From an uncultured Clostridia bacterium (GTDB lineage Bacteria; Bacillota; Clostridia; Oscillospirales; Ruminococcaceae): a stretch of 42,047 nucleotides of DNA. The stretch lies in the NCBI GenBank assembly GCA_947631995.1, contig CANRNT010000019.1, positions 1 to 42,047 on the forward strand, read 5' to 3'. The notes under the pieces were generated by a model. The model was not told the DNA's origin. It did not search any database and worked only from the letters and a program-made list of their open reading frames with translations. Both the position numbers and the translations under genes were made by a program. This document shows, piece by piece, positions 1-9,317 of this stretch (the stretch's first letter is position 1; each line of letters opens with the position of its first letter).

Positions 1-752
1 AACAAATAGATGCACGAACCTTGATTACTCTGTATTCTGGCGGATTCCGGATAAGAAGCAGGAGGTATATAAAACGGAGCAATTGATCCGGCTTCCTGAG
101 TTTGCCAATCAGGAACGGTGTTGACTATCTTATAGCTCTCTCCTCCAATGATAACATGATCGGCATCTTGCGGAACTAATTTGTAAGTATAGTCGCCTCC
201 TCCAAAGCCGCCACGATTACCTTCAATTATAATATCGCGAATCGCCACTACCTTTTCGCCGTTATTGATCTGTTCATTGGTAAAAAAATTCTGTCTGGTG
301 CTTCTTATTGTGTCGCCTTCTGCATCTGCCGTAAAAAACATATCTGCGTAATAAGGCTCTACATCGTCGGTATATATCTCGCCGATGACATTTCCTTGAA
401 AGGTGAGCTGAGTTTCAACATAAACATAGCAACATACATCCTTCAGATTGCTTTTGGTCTCGTCCGAAAGATTTCTCATCATTTCTACAAGCATAGAGGG
501 CGAAATATCGGTCACATCACGGTAGCTGTCATAATCTTCAAAAGGTCCAGCATATTCTTCGTCAAATTTTATTGGGAACTCTTTGTATTCTTTGTTTTCG
601 CCTTCGTTAACAATAACATTGTAGTTTTGATAAAGCCCATAGGAGAAGCAAATGACAAGTCCGGATACGATTATATTTAATACCAAAAGCAGCGACAAAA
701 GCCGCTGCTTGGTAAATTGATTTTTAAGGTTCTTAAATATATATCTTATCAT
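1..752 (-). CDS. ABC transporter permease-like protein, N-terminal part (runs off the window)
   Basis: The frame is open for 250 codons from the ATG at 752 to the window edge, so the gene is partial. The product begins MIRYIFKNLKNQ, has one hydrophobic segment at about residues 18-40 (LLSLLLVLNIIVSGLVICFS) and then a long polar extracytoplasmic stretch without further membrane segments. That layout, a cytoplasmic amphipathic start, one membrane helix and a large outside domain, is that of MacB/FtsX-type permeases, whose other helices would lie beyond the edge. A good ribosome site (AGGAG, 761-765) sits 8 bases before the ATG. A consensus promoter is just upstream. The permease call rests on topology only; an unrelated membrane-anchored exported protein is possible. 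Confidence 0.6.
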   Translation of the reverse strand, partial: MIRYIFKNLKNQFTKQRLLSLLLVLNIIVSGLVICFSYGLYQNYNVIVNEGENKEYKEFPIKFDEEYAGPFEDYDSYRDVTDISPSMLVEMMRNLSDETKSNLKDVCCYVYVETQLTFQGNVIGEIYTDDVEPYYADMFFTADAEGDTIRSTRQNFFTNEQINNGEKVVAIRDIIIEGNRGGFGGGDYTYKLVPQDADHVIIGGESYKIVNTVPDWQTQEAGSIAPFYIPPASYPESARIQSNQGSCIYL

Positions 753-815
753 AAATACCACTCCTGACAAGTTGAATGTTGATAGATGTCATTGTTGAAA
801 AATTTGTCTAATTTT

Positions 816-844
816 ATTATATATCCAATTTTTTGTTTTGTCAA
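816..844 (-). promoter_or_regulatory. Consensus sigma-A promoter for the permease-like gene
   Basis: On the minus strand TTGACA (839-844) and TATAAT (816-821) are separated by exactly 17 bases, a perfect match to the housekeeping consensus. Transcription would start near 809, leaving a leader of about 57 bases before the ATG at 752. Confidence 0.85.
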
Positions 845-918
845 TGGATAAAATGTAGAAAAAACAAATCTTGGTTTGGTGGTATTGCCATAAATTAGCT
901 GGCTGGCTAAATATGATC

Positions 919-1572
919 TTACATCAAAGCGAGATGTTTTTTTACCTCTATGAGCGACGGGAGGGTCATGTATGTAAGCCTGTCGGTTTCCTCCGTCGGC
1001 GGGAGAAGATCAGGCACCATTATGCAGCGTATGCCTGCGTTTGCGGCGGCGCGCACACCGTTGTGCGAATCCTCTATTACGATAGCTTCGTCCTCTGGCA
1101 CGCCCAGCAGCGAAAGACAATGCAGGAATATGTCGGGCGCGGGCTTCGAGCGGGAAACGCTGTCGCCGCCTGTTATCACGTCAAAATACCTGTCCAGCGA
1201 AGCTTCGGAAAGCTCCGTTATAACCCTTTCCGTTACCGTTGAAGAAGCTACGCCCAGCTTTGCTCCGCGTTCTTTCAGATATGCGAGAAGCTCTTCTATG
1301 CCCGCTTTTTTCGGGAAACCGTTCGGTATTGCGGCGCTCCTGAAAATAACAGCGGCAGCCGCTCGGAAATCGTCATACGGAAAATCTTTTCCGTAACGCT
1401 CCGCAAAGAGCCGCCGCGTCACAAATTCCGCAGAGCCTATGCAGTCGGGAAAGATATCGTCAATATCCGTAAGACCGTACTTTGTACCCGCCTGTTTCCA
1501 GCTTTCCAAACATAAACGCTCGGTATCAAAAATAACTCCGTCCATGTCAAATATAACTGCGGAAAGCTTCAT
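919..1572 (-). CDS. HAD-superfamily phosphatase / beta-phosphoglucomutase-like hydrolase
   Basis: A 217-residue HAD hydrolase of the cap-containing beta-phosphoglucomutase/phosphatase subfamily. Motif I is DMDGVIFDTE close to the N-terminus (nucleophile and acid/base Asp), motif II is the Ser/Thr of ASST, motif III the Lys in SKPAPDIF, and motif IV the acidic pair in EDSHNG. The small helical cap lies between motifs I and II. Such enzymes dephosphorylate or isomerise small sugar phosphates; the substrate cannot be read from sequence. I chose the ATG at 1572 because GGGAGG lies 7 bases before it; the upstream in-frame ATG at 1578 would be only one base away from that site. It starts three bases after the stop of the TSCPD gene, so the two are translationally linked. 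Confidence 0.85.
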   Translation of the reverse strand: MKLSAVIFDMDGVIFDTERLCLESWKQAGTKYGLTDIDDIFPDCIGSAEFVTRRLFAERYGKDFPYDDFRAAAAVIFRSAAIPNGFPKKAGIEELLAYLKERGAKLGVASSTVTERVITELSEASLDRYFDVITGGDSVSRSKPAPDIFLHCLSLLGVPEDEAIVIEDSHNGVRAAANAGIRCIMVPDLLPPTEETDRLTYMTLPSLIEVKKHLALM

Positions 1573-1574
1573 GC

Positions 1575-1826
1575 TCATGCCTCCCGAAGAGCAGCTTTAA
1601 GGGCGGTCGCCAGCTGGTCGGGGCAGGAGGTCTGCTTAAAGCCGCATTTTGTGCCCTCCAGACGTTTTATAACGTCCTCGACCCTCATGCCCTCAACGAG
1701 CGCCGCTATGCCCTTGAGATTACCGTTGCAGCCGCCTGTAAACTGAACGCTTTTGAGGATATCGCCGTCTATCTCGAAATCTATCCTCGATGAGCAAGTC
1801 CCCATAGTTTTGTACGAATATTTCAT
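1575..1826 (-). CDS. TSCPD-domain small protein (TIGR03905 family)
   Basis: An 83-residue protein carrying the family signature TSCPDQLA near the C-terminus plus conserved GTCS, GGCNGN and KCGF segments. This short family stands alone in Clostridia and resembles the TSCPD domain at the end of some class II ribonucleotide reductases and NrdJ-like proteins. Four cysteines (in GTCS, GGCN, KCGF and TSCP) could form a metal site, which is inference. Its biochemical role is not known to me. GGAGGT lies 9 bases upstream of the ATG. It is followed within a few bases by the HAD phosphatase and preceded by the pseudouridine synthase, all leftward. Confidence 0.85.
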   Translation of the reverse strand: MKYSYKTMGTCSSRIDFEIDGDILKSVQFTGGCNGNLKGIAALVEGMRVEDVIKRLEGTKCGFKQTSCPDQLATALKAALREA

Positions 1827-1864
1827 AATATTACCTCCTTGTTATATAAAGCTCGATTGAGCTG

Positions 1865-2821
1865 TTATGCAAAAAACTTTTGAACGAACCACGGCGTCGG
1901 AGCGGTAAAGCTTTTTCCGTTGAGATAATCAAGTATCCCCGCCCCGCCGATGAATGAGAACGTCAGCTTGTGCGCCTGCAAAGCCTGCGTTTTTACACCG
2001 TATTTTCGGTTTTCCTCATTTCTTCTGTATTTTCCGTCGCCGAGCAGCGGACAGCCTATGTGCGCCATATGAGCGCGTATCTGATGAGTTCTGCCCGTCA
2101 CCAGCTCAACTTCGCACAGCGCCAGAGAGCCGCTGACCGAGAGTACCCTGTAACGCGTTACGGCGCTGCGTGATGAAGCGGTCTTTTTGTTCGTGATATG
2201 CACCGTTTTTGACGCCTCGTCCTTTTCGATGTACGTCCTTATTTCGGCTTCTTTCTTTGACGGTATACCGCAGGTCACGCACAGATAAAGCTTCGTCAGC
2301 TCGCGCGCCTTTATCTTCTCATTTAGTATGCGCAGGCTCTCGGCGTTTTTTGCACATACTACTATCCCCGAAGTGTTCCTGTCTATGCGGTTGCACAGCG
2401 CAGGAGTGAAAGAGAGCTCGTTGTCGGGGTCGTATTCGCCCTTGTCATAAAGATAATGAAGTATGCGGTTGATAAGGGTATCGCTGCTTCCGCTCTCGTC
2501 CTCGTGAACGACCAGACCCGTTTTCTTGTCGGCAAGAAGTATGTTATCGTCCTCATATATTATGTCCGAAAATACGGGCGCGGACAAAAACGGCAGCCTG
2601 TTTGTGTTTTCCTGACCGAAAAATTCATCGTTTATGTAAAGGTCTATAACGTCGCCGACCTGTATACGCTGTGATATCTCGCAGCGTTTGCCGTTTATTT
2701 TTATGCGTTTCAGACGAATGTATTTGTAGAGAAGATTTTTCGGCAGAAGAGGAACAGCCTTTTCAAGGAATTTGTCAGCCCTCTGACCCGCGTCATTAAC
2801 GCCTGCCGTAAAGCTTTTCAT
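1865..2821 (-). CDS. RluA-family pseudouridine synthase
   Basis: A 318-residue RNA pseudouridine synthase of the RluA/RluD type, expected to isomerise uridines in 23S rRNA (or tRNA). An N-terminal S4-like RNA-binding region (about residues 1-75, with DKFLEKAVP and INGKRCEIS) precedes the catalytic domain. The active-site loop reads NRIDRNTSGIVV, whose Asp is the catalytic residue, and the later GRTHQIRAHMAHIG block is the other family hallmark. An in-frame GTG at 2863 gives a longer frame, but it lies upstream of the -10 box at 2854-2859, so it would not be in the transcript; the ATG at 2821 has GGGGGTG in front. It is one of two RluA paralogues in this window. Which uridine it modifies cannot be told. 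Confidence 0.9.
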   Translation of the reverse strand: MKSFTAGVNDAGQRADKFLEKAVPLLPKNLLYKYIRLKRIKINGKRCEISQRIQVGDVIDLYINDEFFGQENTNRLPFLSAPVFSDIIYEDDNILLADKKTGLVVHEDESGSSDTLINRILHYLYDKGEYDPDNELSFTPALCNRIDRNTSGIVVCAKNAESLRILNEKIKARELTKLYLCVTCGIPSKKEAEIRTYIEKDEASKTVHITNKKTASSRSAVTRYRVLSVSGSLALCEVELVTGRTHQIRAHMAHIGCPLLGDGKYRRNEENRKYGVKTQALQAHKLTFSFIGGAGILDYLNGKSFTAPTPWFVQKFFA

Positions 2822-2853
2822 ATCCGCACCCCCGTTCATATCGTATTTATAAT

Positions 2854-2882
2854 AGTATATCACATTTTAAAAAAAACTTCAA
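2854..2882 (-). promoter_or_regulatory. Promoter of the RluA-type gene, divergent from the radC promoter
   Basis: TTGAAG (2877-2882) and TATACT (2854-2859) on the minus strand are 17 bases apart, with an extended -10 (TGaTATACT). It fixes the start of the downstream gene at 2821 or later. Confidence 0.75.
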
Positions 2883-2907
2883 TAGCGGGCTGACTTATAA
2901 CTTTGTC

Positions 2908-2936
2908 TTGAAGTTTTAAATGCAATGTGCTATACT
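2908..2936 (+). promoter_or_regulatory. Promoter of the RadC-like gene
   Basis: TTGAAG (2908-2913) and TATACT (2931-2936) are 17 bases apart with an extended -10 (TGcTATACT). Both hexamers are identical to those of the divergent promoter 25 bp away. Confidence 0.75.
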
Positions 2937-2980
2937 TATATGTGTATGTCCGATATAAATTCGTGTGAGGGGAATTTCGT

Positions 2981-3664
2981 ATGAAAAGTGTCAACGAAGC
3001 GCGCAGGGAAAGGATAACCGAAAAGTTCATTTCCGAAGGCTTTGCAGGTCTGGACGGCGCGCAAACGCTGGAAATACTGCTCAGCTATGCTATGCCGGGG
3101 GTCAGCTCTGCGCAGACCTCCACAGCCCTGATGAAACGTTTTAAAAACCTTTACGGCGTTGTCTGCGCCGACGCGGATACGCTGAAAAGAGATTTTTTCC
3201 TCGATGACGGCGCCATAGCGCTTATAAAGCTGCTGCCAAGCTTGACTATGCGGTATACGGGAGGCAAGCGCAAGCGGATATCTTCCATACAGGAGGCGTC
3301 GGATTTTTTCTGCACACAGCTTCGCGGCGCAAGAAGAGAAAAGCTTCTCGCCTGCTTTTTGAATAACAGGCTTGAAGTGATAAGCTGTGAAAAGATATCG
3401 GAGGGCAGTATAACATCTACAACAGCGTCCTCGCGGGATCTTGTAGAGGCGACGATGAGGGCTAAGGGAAAATTTGTTATGATCGCTCATAATCACGTTG
3501 ACAGAGATCCCAGTCCCAGCAGCGATGATATATCGGTCACCAGAGTTATCAGACGCGCGCTGTACGATGTCGGAGCGGAGCTGCTGGATCATATCATAGT
3601 GTCAAATACGGGGAAAACTTGCTCTTTGAAAAAAGAGGGATATATCCCGTTTCTGGAAACATAA
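2981..3664 (+). CDS. RadC/JAB-domain protein
   Basis: A 227-residue RadC-family protein. The N-terminal half has the helix-hairpin-helix-like start typical of RadC (residues 1-70, with ITEKFISEGFAGL and AQTLEILLSYA). The C-terminal half is a JAB/MPN-like fold with the metal motif AHNHVDRDPSPSSDD (His-Asn-His followed by Ser and Asp), at about residues 166-180. Despite its name RadC is not established as a repair enzyme; it recurs in mobile elements and near competence genes. Here it sits directly upstream of the SOS-controlled uvrB, which makes a link to DNA damage worth testing. GAGGGG precedes the ATG at a suitable distance. The PSG that normally follows HNH in RadC is replaced by VDRD, a small divergence. 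Confidence 0.85.
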   Translation: MKSVNEARRERITEKFISEGFAGLDGAQTLEILLSYAMPGVSSAQTSTALMKRFKNLYGVVCADADTLKRDFFLDDGAIALIKLLPSLTMRYTGGKRKRISSIQEASDFFCTQLRGARREKLLACFLNNRLEVISCEKISEGSITSTTASSRDLVEATMRAKGKFVMIAHNHVDRDPSPSSDDISVTRVIRRALYDVGAELLDHIIVSNTGKTCSLKKEGYIPFLET

Positions 3665-3670
3665 TATCAA

Positions 3671-3725
3671 GAACAAATGTTCTTGACAAATGCGAGTATA
3701 TATGTTATCATAGAAACAGATGTTC
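3671..3725 (+). promoter_or_regulatory. LexA (DinR) box, promoter and second half-matching LexA box of uvrB
   Basis: GAACAAATGTTC (3671-3682) fits the Gram-positive LexA consensus GAAC-N4-GTTC exactly. It abuts the -35 TTGACA (3683-3688), which is 17 bases from an extended -10 TGtTATCAT (hexamer 3706-3711). A second site, AAACAGATGTTC (3714-3725), matches 7 of 8 consensus bases and starts 43 bp after the first, about four helical turns, on the same face of the DNA. The pair would bracket the promoter and repress uvrBA until SOS induction. LexA control of uvrBA is established in Bacillus; the use of both boxes here is inference. Confidence 0.85.
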
Positions 3726-3749
3726 TTTATCAGGCGGTGAGACTTTAGT

Positions 3750-5717
3750 ATGGATCATTTTGAACTTGTTTCGGAATATAAGCCTACGGGCGACCAGCCG
3801 CAGGCGATAGACAAGCTCGTGCAGGGCGTGAAGGACGGTCTGCGCGAACAGATACTGCTGGGCGTTACGGGCAGCGGCAAAACCTTTACAATGGCAAACG
3901 TTATCGCCAAGGTGAATAAGCCAACGCTCGTTCTTGCACACAACAAAATACTTGCGGCGCAGCTTTGCTCGGAGTTCAAGGAGCTTTTCCCGAACAACGC
4001 CGTTGAGTATTTCGTTTCGTACTACGACTATTACCAGCCAGAGGCGTATATCCCCGGCAAGGACGTTTATATAGAAAAAGACAGCTCGGTAAACGATGAG
4101 ATAGATAAGCTTCGGCACTCTGCCACCACCGCCATTGCCGAGAGAAATGACGTTATAGTCGTTGCTTCGGTGTCGTGCATATATTCGCTCGGCGACCCCG
4201 AGGAATATAAAAGTATGGTGGTCTCAATTCGCCAGGGTATGCAGATGGACAGAGCGGAGCTTGCCGCAAAGCTTGTAGGCATACAGTATGAGCGCAACGA
4301 TATGGCGTTTGAGAGAAACAAATTCCGTATGCGCGGCGATGTTGTAGAGATATACCCTGCAAACTCCGATGGCGACGCGATAAGAGTCGAGTTTTTCGGC
4401 GATGAGGTCGACAGGATATGCCAGATAAACGCGCTTACAGGTGAGGTAGTCGCTAAGCTTTCCCACGCCGCAATATTCCCTGCAAGCCACTATATCGTAG
4501 GCAAAGAAAAAATGAAAGCCGCTATTGAGGACATCAGGCAGGAAATGCGCGAGAGAGTTGAGTTTTTCAAGCAGCGAGATATGCTCATAGAGGCTCAGCG
4601 CATAGAGCAGCGCACCACTTACGATATGGAAATGCTTGAAGAAGTGGGCTTTTGCAGCGGCATTGAAAACTATTCAAGAGTGCTGGAAAGGCGCGCGCCG
4701 GGCAGTCAGCCGTATACCTTGCTTGACCATTTCCCCGATGATTTTCTTATGCTGATAGATGAATCGCACGTCAGCGTGCCGCAGGTGAGAGCGATGTATG
4801 CAGGCGACAGGGCAAGAAAAACAGCACTTATAGATTACGGCTTTCGCCTGCCCTCGGCTTACGATAACCGACCGCTGAATTTTGACGAGTTTTACAAGCA
4901 CATAAAGCACGTTATATTCACATCGGCAACGCCGGGCCCTTTTGAAAGGGAAAAAGCGCAGCAGGTGGCAGAGCAGGTGATACGCCCAACGGGTCTTCTT
5001 GACCCCGAAGTCGAGGTAAAGCCTGTTGAGGGGCAGATAGAAGACCTGCTTTCTGAGATAAATATCAGGGTGGAGAAAAATCAGCGCGTGCTGGTGACTA
5101 CCCTTACCAAAAAAATGGCTGAAGACCTGACAGACTACCTGAAAGGCTTCGGCGTAAAGGTGCGCTATATGCACCACGATATCGACACCATAGAGCGTAT
5201 GGAGATAATACGCGATCTGAGGCTCGGCGAGTTTGATGTGCTTGTTGGTATAAATCTTCTGCGTGAGGGACTTGACCTGCCCGAGGTCTCGCTCGTTGCG
5301 ATACTGGACGCCGACAAAGAGGGATTTCTGCGCTCCGAAAGCTCGCTCATACAGACGATAGGCAGAGCGGCGCGTAACGCAGAGGGAAAAGTTATTATGT
5401 ATGCCGATGAGCTTACGGGCTCTATGGAAAGGGCTATAACGGAGACAGAGCGCAGACGCGCTTTGCAGCAGGAGTACAACGAAAAGCACGGTATTATACC
5501 TAAGACTATTGTCAAGGATATACGCGATGTTATCGAAATATCTACCAAAGAAGAAGTTGAGTATTCGGCGCGGCAGAGAAGCAAGCTTTCAAAGGCTGAA
5601 ACAGCCAAGCTTATTGACAAGCTTACAAAGCAGATGAAAGAAGCCGCCAAAATGCTTGAATTTGAGCACGCGGCGTTTCTGCGCGACAAGATAGCAGAGC
5701 TTAAAGGCGAAAAGTAA
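3750..5717 (+). CDS. uvrB: UvrB, excinuclease ABC subunit B
   Basis: A 655-residue, full-length UvrB, the helicase-like damage-verification subunit of nucleotide excision repair that receives DNA from UvrA2 and positions UvrC. Walker A is GVTGSGKT (residues 38-45); the DNA-separating beta-hairpin contains [12 protein letters not shown]; the DEAD-like box is DESH (337-340); later helicase motifs include TSATPGPFE and QTIGRAARN. The C-terminal UVR motif (about 615-655) that contacts UvrC is intact. GGCGGTGAG precedes the ATG. uvrA follows after 23 bp, so the two form an operon behind the LexA-controlled promoter. Confidence 0.98.
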   Translation: MDHFELVSEYKPTGDQPQAIDKLVQGVKDGLREQILLGVTGSGKTFTMANVIAKVNKPTLVLAHNKILAAQLCSEFKELFPNNAVEYFVSYYDYYQPEAYIPGKDVYIEKDSSVNDEIDKLRHSATTAIAERNDVIVVASVSCIYSLGDPEEYKSMVVSIRQGMQMDRAELAAKLVGIQYERNDMAFERNKFRMRGDVVEIYPANSDGDAIRVEFFGDEVDRICQINALTGEVVAKLSHAAIFPASHYIVGKEKMKAAIEDIRQEMRERVEFFKQRDMLIEAQRIEQRTTYDMEMLEEVGFCSGIENYSRVLERRAPGSQPYTLLDHFPDDFLMLIDESHVSVPQVRAMYAGDRARKTALIDYGFRLPSAYDNRPLNFDEFYKHIKHVIFTSATPGPFEREKAQQVAEQVIRPTGLLDPEVEVKPVEGQIEDLLSEINIRVEKNQRVLVTTLTKKMAEDLTDYLKGFGVKVRYMHHDIDTIERMEIIRDLRLGEFDVLVGINLLREGLDLPEVSLVAILDADKEGFLRSESSLIQTIGRAARNAEGKVIMYADELTGSMERAITETERRRALQQEYNEKHGIIPKTIVKDIRDVIEISTKEEVEYSARQRSKLSKAETAKLIDKLTKQMKEAAKMLEFEHAAFLRDKIAELKGEK

Positions 5718-5740
5718 TAAAGCGAAAGGAAAGACCTTTG

Positions 5741-8569
5741 ATGTCAAAAGATAAGATAGTTATAAAAGGCGCGAGGGAGCATAATCTTAAAAATATAAAC
5801 ATAGAACTGCCGAGAGATCAGCTTATAGTAATGACGGGTCTTTCGGGCAGCGGTAAATCCTCGCTTGCGTTTGATACCATATATGCCGACGGTCAGCGCA
5901 GATATGTAGAGTCGCTGTCGTCGTATGCGAGAATGTTTTTAGGGCAAATGGACAAGCCCGAGGTGGACAGCATAGAGGGGCTTTCGCCTGCAATTTCCAT
6001 AGACCAGAAAACTACCTCGCGCAATCCGCGTTCAACGGTGGGCACGGTTACGGAGATATACGACTATCTGCGACTGCTGTACGCAAGGATAGGCATACCC
6101 CATTGCCCCGTCTGCGGCAGAGAGATACTTCATCAGACGGTTGATCAGATAGTCGATAAGATATGTGAGCTTGAAGAGGGCACGCGCATACAGCTTTTAG
6201 CGCCTATTGCAAAAGGCAGAAAAGGCGAGTATCAGAAAGAGATAGAGCAGGCGCGAAAGTCGGGATATGTAAGAGTGCGCATTGACGGCATAACATACGA
6301 CCTCTCAGAGCCTATAAAGCTTGAAAAGAACAAGAAGCACAACTTTGATATCATCGTTGACAGGCTTGTCATAAAAGAGGGGATAAAGTCAAGGCTTTCA
6401 GACAGCATTGAAGTTATATCAAAGCTTACGGGCGGAATAGTCAGCGTTGACGTTATAGGCGGCAAAGAGATGATGTTCTCGCAAAACTACGCTTGCCCCG
6501 AGCATAATATCTCTATTGATGAGCTCACTCCGAGAATGTTCTCGTTCAACAGTCCGTTCGGCGCTTGCCCCAAGTGTACGGGTCTGGGCGTATATAAAAA
6601 GATAGACCCCGAGCTTATAATCCCCAACAAGAACTTGTCTATTATGGAGGGCGCTATAAAAGCCAACGGCTGGAACAACCTCGACGACGGCTCGATAGCG
6701 ATGATGTATTTTCAGGGAATATCCAAAAAATACGGCGTTGACCTGAATATGCCCGTGAAGGATATCCCGCAGGATAAGGTGGATATTTTTCTGTACGGCA
6801 CAAACGGAGAGAAGCTGAAGCTTGAGCGCAAAACAGGCTTCGGCACAAGCAGATATGAGGCTGACTTCGAGGGCATAATACCCAACCTTGAAAGAAGATA
6901 TGCAGAGTCGGCAAGCGACTATTCAAAAGCCGATATAGAGACCTGTATGAGCGAGGAAAACTGCTCCGCCTGCCACGGCAAAAGACTGCGCCCCGAAAGC
7001 CTTTCGGTAACGGTGGGCGGCGTGAATATCGCACAGCTTACGGATATGTCGGTGGTAGACGCCGATAGGTTCTTCGAGGAGCTGAAGCTCAACGAAAAAG
7101 AAACGATAATAGGCGAGAGAATAATAAAAGAGATACGCTCGAGGCTGGGCTTTCTGAAAAGCGTGGGTCTTGAATATCTCACCTTGTCGCGCTCGGCAGG
7201 CACGCTTTCGGGCGGAGAGAGCCAGCGCATACGCCTTGCAACGCAGATAGGGTCATCGCTGGTCGGCGTGCTGTATATACTTGATGAACCGTCGATAGGT
7301 CTGCACCAGAGGGATAACGACAAGCTCATAGCAACGCTCAAACGCCTGCGTGATATAGGCAACACCCTGATAGTCGTAGAGCACGACGAGGACACCATGC
7401 GCAGCGCCGATTTTATTGTAGATATAGGCCCGGGGCCGGGCGTTCACGGCGGCAACATAGTCGCAAGCGGCACTGTTGAAGATATAATAAAATGCCCCGA
7501 GTCGATAACGGGCAAGTACCTCAGCGGCGAGATAAAAATACCCGTTCCCAAAGAGAGAAGAAAGGGCAGCGGCGAGGTTCTCACCGTTAAAGGCGCGCGG
7601 CAGAACAATCTTAAAAATATCACGGTAGATATACCGCTCGGCACGTTCACGGCGGTAACGGGCGTTTCGGGCAGCGGAAAATCAAGCCTTGTGAATGAGA
7701 TAATCTACAAAGAGCTTGCAGGCAGGCTCAACCGTTCGCGCATACGCTCGGGCGATTTTGACGATATAGAGGGCGTTGAGCACCTTGACAAGGTGATATG
7801 CATTGACCAGTCGCCAATAGGCAGAACGCCGCGCTCAAACCCTGCAACATATACGGGCGTTTTCAATGATATACGCGACCTTTACGCCAACACCGCAGAC
7901 GCAAAAATGCGCGGTTACGGCCCCGGCAGGTTTTCTTTCAACGTTCGAGGCGGCAGGTGCGAGGCTTGTCAGGGCGACGGAATAATAAAGATAGAAATGC
8001 ACTTTTTGCCCGATGTGTATGTTCCCTGCGATGTATGCCACGGTAAACGCTTCAACCGCGAAACGCTGGAGGTGCGCTTCAAGGGCAAGAACATTTACGA
8101 TGTTCTGGAGATGACCGTTGAAGAGGGTATGGAGTTTTTCAAGAGCCACGAGAAGATATACCGCAGGCTGAAAACGCTCTATGACGTAGGACTGGGATAT
8201 ATAAAGATAGGTCAGCCCGCAACAACGCTTTCGGGCGGCGAGGCGCAGAGGGTAAAGCTTGCAACCGAGCTTTCAAAGCGGCAGACGGGCAGAACGTTCT
8301 ATATACTTGATGAGCCTACAACAGGGCTTCACTCTGCCGATGTGCATAAGCTGATAGACGTTTTGCAAAGGCTGTGCGACGGCGGCAATACCATTCTTGT
8401 TATAGAGCATAATCTGGACGTCATAAAGACCGCAGACTACATTATTGATATGGGTCCTGAGGGCGGCGACAAGGGCGGAACGGTAGTCGCGACAGGCACG
8501 CCTGAGAAGATAGCAAAGTGCAAAAAGTCGTATACGGGTATGTATCTTAAAAAATATTTGCAGATGTAA
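5741..8569 (+). CDS. uvrA: UvrA, excinuclease ABC subunit A
   Basis: A 942-residue UvrA, the ABC-type ATPase dimer that finds bulky DNA lesions and loads UvrB. The first Walker A is GLSGSGKS (33-40) and the second GVSGSGKS (641-648); ABC signatures are [12 protein letters not shown] and [12 protein letters not shown]. Zinc-binding cysteine sets are visible in [19 protein letters not shown] and in CEACQGDG...CDVCHGKRF. An upstream in-frame TTG at 5738 is less likely than the ATG at 5741, which has AAAGGAAAG in front. It is the last gene of the uvrBA operon and is followed by a terminator. Length and motif order are normal. Confidence 0.98.
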   Translation: MSKDKIVIKGAREHNLKNINIELPRDQLIVMTGLSGSGKSSLAFDTIYADGQRRYVESLSSYARMFLGQMDKPEVDSIEGLSPAISIDQKTTSRNPRSTVGTVTEIYDYLRLLYARIGIPHCPVCGREILHQTVDQIVDKICELEEGTRIQLLAPIAKGRKGEYQKEIEQARKSGYVRVRIDGITYDLSEPIKLEKNKKHNFDIIVDRLVIKEGIKSRLSDSIEVISKLTGGIVSVDVIGGKEMMFSQNYACPEHNISIDELTPRMFSFNSPFGACPKCTGLGVYKKIDPELIIPNKNLSIMEGAIKANGWNNLDDGSIAMMYFQGISKKYGVDLNMPVKDIPQDKVDIFLYGTNGEKLKLERKTGFGTSRYEADFEGIIPNLERRYAESASDYSKADIETCMSEENCSACHGKRLRPESLSVTVGGVNIAQLTDMSVVDADRFFEELKLNEKETIIGERIIKEIRSRLGFLKSVGLEYLTLSRSAGTLSGGESQRIRLATQIGSSLVGVLYILDEPSIGLHQRDNDKLIATLKRLRDIGNTLIVVEHDEDTMRSADFIVDIGPGPGVHGGNIVASGTVEDIIKCPESITGKYLSGEIKIPVPKERRKGSGEVLTVKGARQNNLKNITVDIPLGTFTAVTGVSGSGKSSLVNEIIYKELAGRLNRSRIRSGDFDDIEGVEHLDKVICIDQSPIGRTPRSNPATYTGVFNDIRDLYANTADAKMRGYGPGRFSFNVRGGRCEACQGDGIIKIEMHFLPDVYVPCDVCHGKRFNRETLEVRFKGKNIYDVLEMTVEEGMEFFKSHEKIYRRLKTLYDVGLGYIKIGQPATTLSGGEAQRVKLATELSKRQTGRTFYILDEPTTGLHSADVHKLIDVLQRLCDGGNTILVIEHNLDVIKTADYIIDMGPEGGDKGGTVVATGTPEKIAKCKKSYTGMYLKKYLQM

Positions 8570-8578
8570 ACTGCGCTG

Positions 8579-8624
8579 AAAAGCTGTGCGAATGTCCGTA
8601 AATGGGCGTTTGGACAGCTTTTTT
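8579..8624 (+). terminator. Rho-independent terminator of uvrBA
   Basis: AAAAGCTGT pairs with ACAGCTTTT, enclosing a second paired section (CGAATGTCC with GGGCGTTTG, allowing G-U) around the loop GTAAAT, followed by a T run. Confidence 0.85.
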
Positions 8625-8670
8625 CGTGCTTTTAGCTAAGTTGGAGCTGCTTATTTTGTTAAAATGCGTA

Positions 8671-8699
8671 TAGACAAACGGCAAAAAATGTATTATAAT
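8671..8699 (+). promoter_or_regulatory. Promoter of rsmD-coaD
   Basis: TAGACA (8671-8676) and TATAAT (8694-8699) are 17 bases apart. The start site near 8706 rules out the longer rsmD frame that would begin at 8664. Confidence 0.75.
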
Positions 8700-8753
8700 A
8701 TTTCTATATGGACTTTTTTGAAAGGAACTTCCGCTTTGACGGAGCGATTTGGA

Positions 8754-9317
8754 ATGAGAGTTATAACGGGAGAGGCGAGAGGCAAGAAACTTTGCGCGCT
8801 CAGCGGTGAGGATATCACACGACCTACCACCGATATGGTGAAAGAAGCGATATTTTCTATAATACAGTTTGAAGTCGCGGGGGCAAATGTGCTTGACCTG
8901 TTTGCGGGGAGCGGTCAGTTGGGTATTGAGGCTGTAAGCCGCGGCGCGAAAGGCTGCGTTTTTGTTGACAGCAGCAGAGAAGCTGTGGAGATAATCAAGA
9001 AGAACATCTCAGCCTGCGGATTTCAAGACCGCTGTAAGGTGATAAGCGGCGACGCGTTCTCTTTTGTAAAGGCCGCAGCCGAAAGCTTTGATATCGCGCT
9101 GCTTGACCCGCCTTATCATCACGGAACGCTTGAAAAGGTCCTGCCGCTGCTTGAAAAGCATATAAACGAAGGCGGCACGGTGGTGTGCGAACACGAAAAA
9201 GGCTTGCAGCTTGAAGAGGAATACGGCAGTCTGAAAAAATACAGAACATATAAATACGGAAAAATTGCTTTGACGGTGTATAAGACTGAAGCAAGCGACG
9301 GGGGCGAGAGTGAATGA
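8754..9317 (+). CDS. rsmD: RsmD, 16S rRNA (guanine-966-N2)-methyltransferase
   Basis: A 187-residue SAM-dependent methyltransferase that methylates G966 of 16S rRNA in the assembled small-subunit platform. The start MRVITGEARGKKL is the typical N-terminus of the family; motif I is DLFAGSGQLG (residues 48-57) and the catalytic (D/N)PPY motif is LLDPPYHHG. The ATG at 8754 is chosen because the promoter lies inside the longer frame, GGAG is well placed, and the family begins here. The stop overlaps the coaD start (ATGA), an arrangement conserved in many Firmicutes. Confidence 0.93.
   Translation: MRVITGEARGKKLCALSGEDITRPTTDMVKEAIFSIIQFEVAGANVLDLFAGSGQLGIEAVSRGAKGCVFVDSSREAVEIIKKNISACGFQDRCKVISGDAFSFVKAAAESFDIALLDPPYHHGTLEKVLPLLEKHINEGGTVVCEHEKGLQLEEEYGSLKKYRTYKYGKIALTVYKTEASDGGESE

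Noticed and set aside
396-680. Rightward 94-codon frame at the left edge
   Set aside because: It is the antisense of the leftward permease-like frame, which has a consensus promoter, a ribosome site and a signal-anchor-like start; the rightward frame has none of these.
871-1396. Rightward frames opposite the HAD phosphatase
   Set aside because: Shadows of a gene with all four HAD motifs; Arg/Ser-rich, no ribosome sites.
4674-5489. Leftward 271-codon frame inside uvrB
   Set aside because: Wholly opposite the conserved uvrB helicase motifs; composition is that of an antisense frame.
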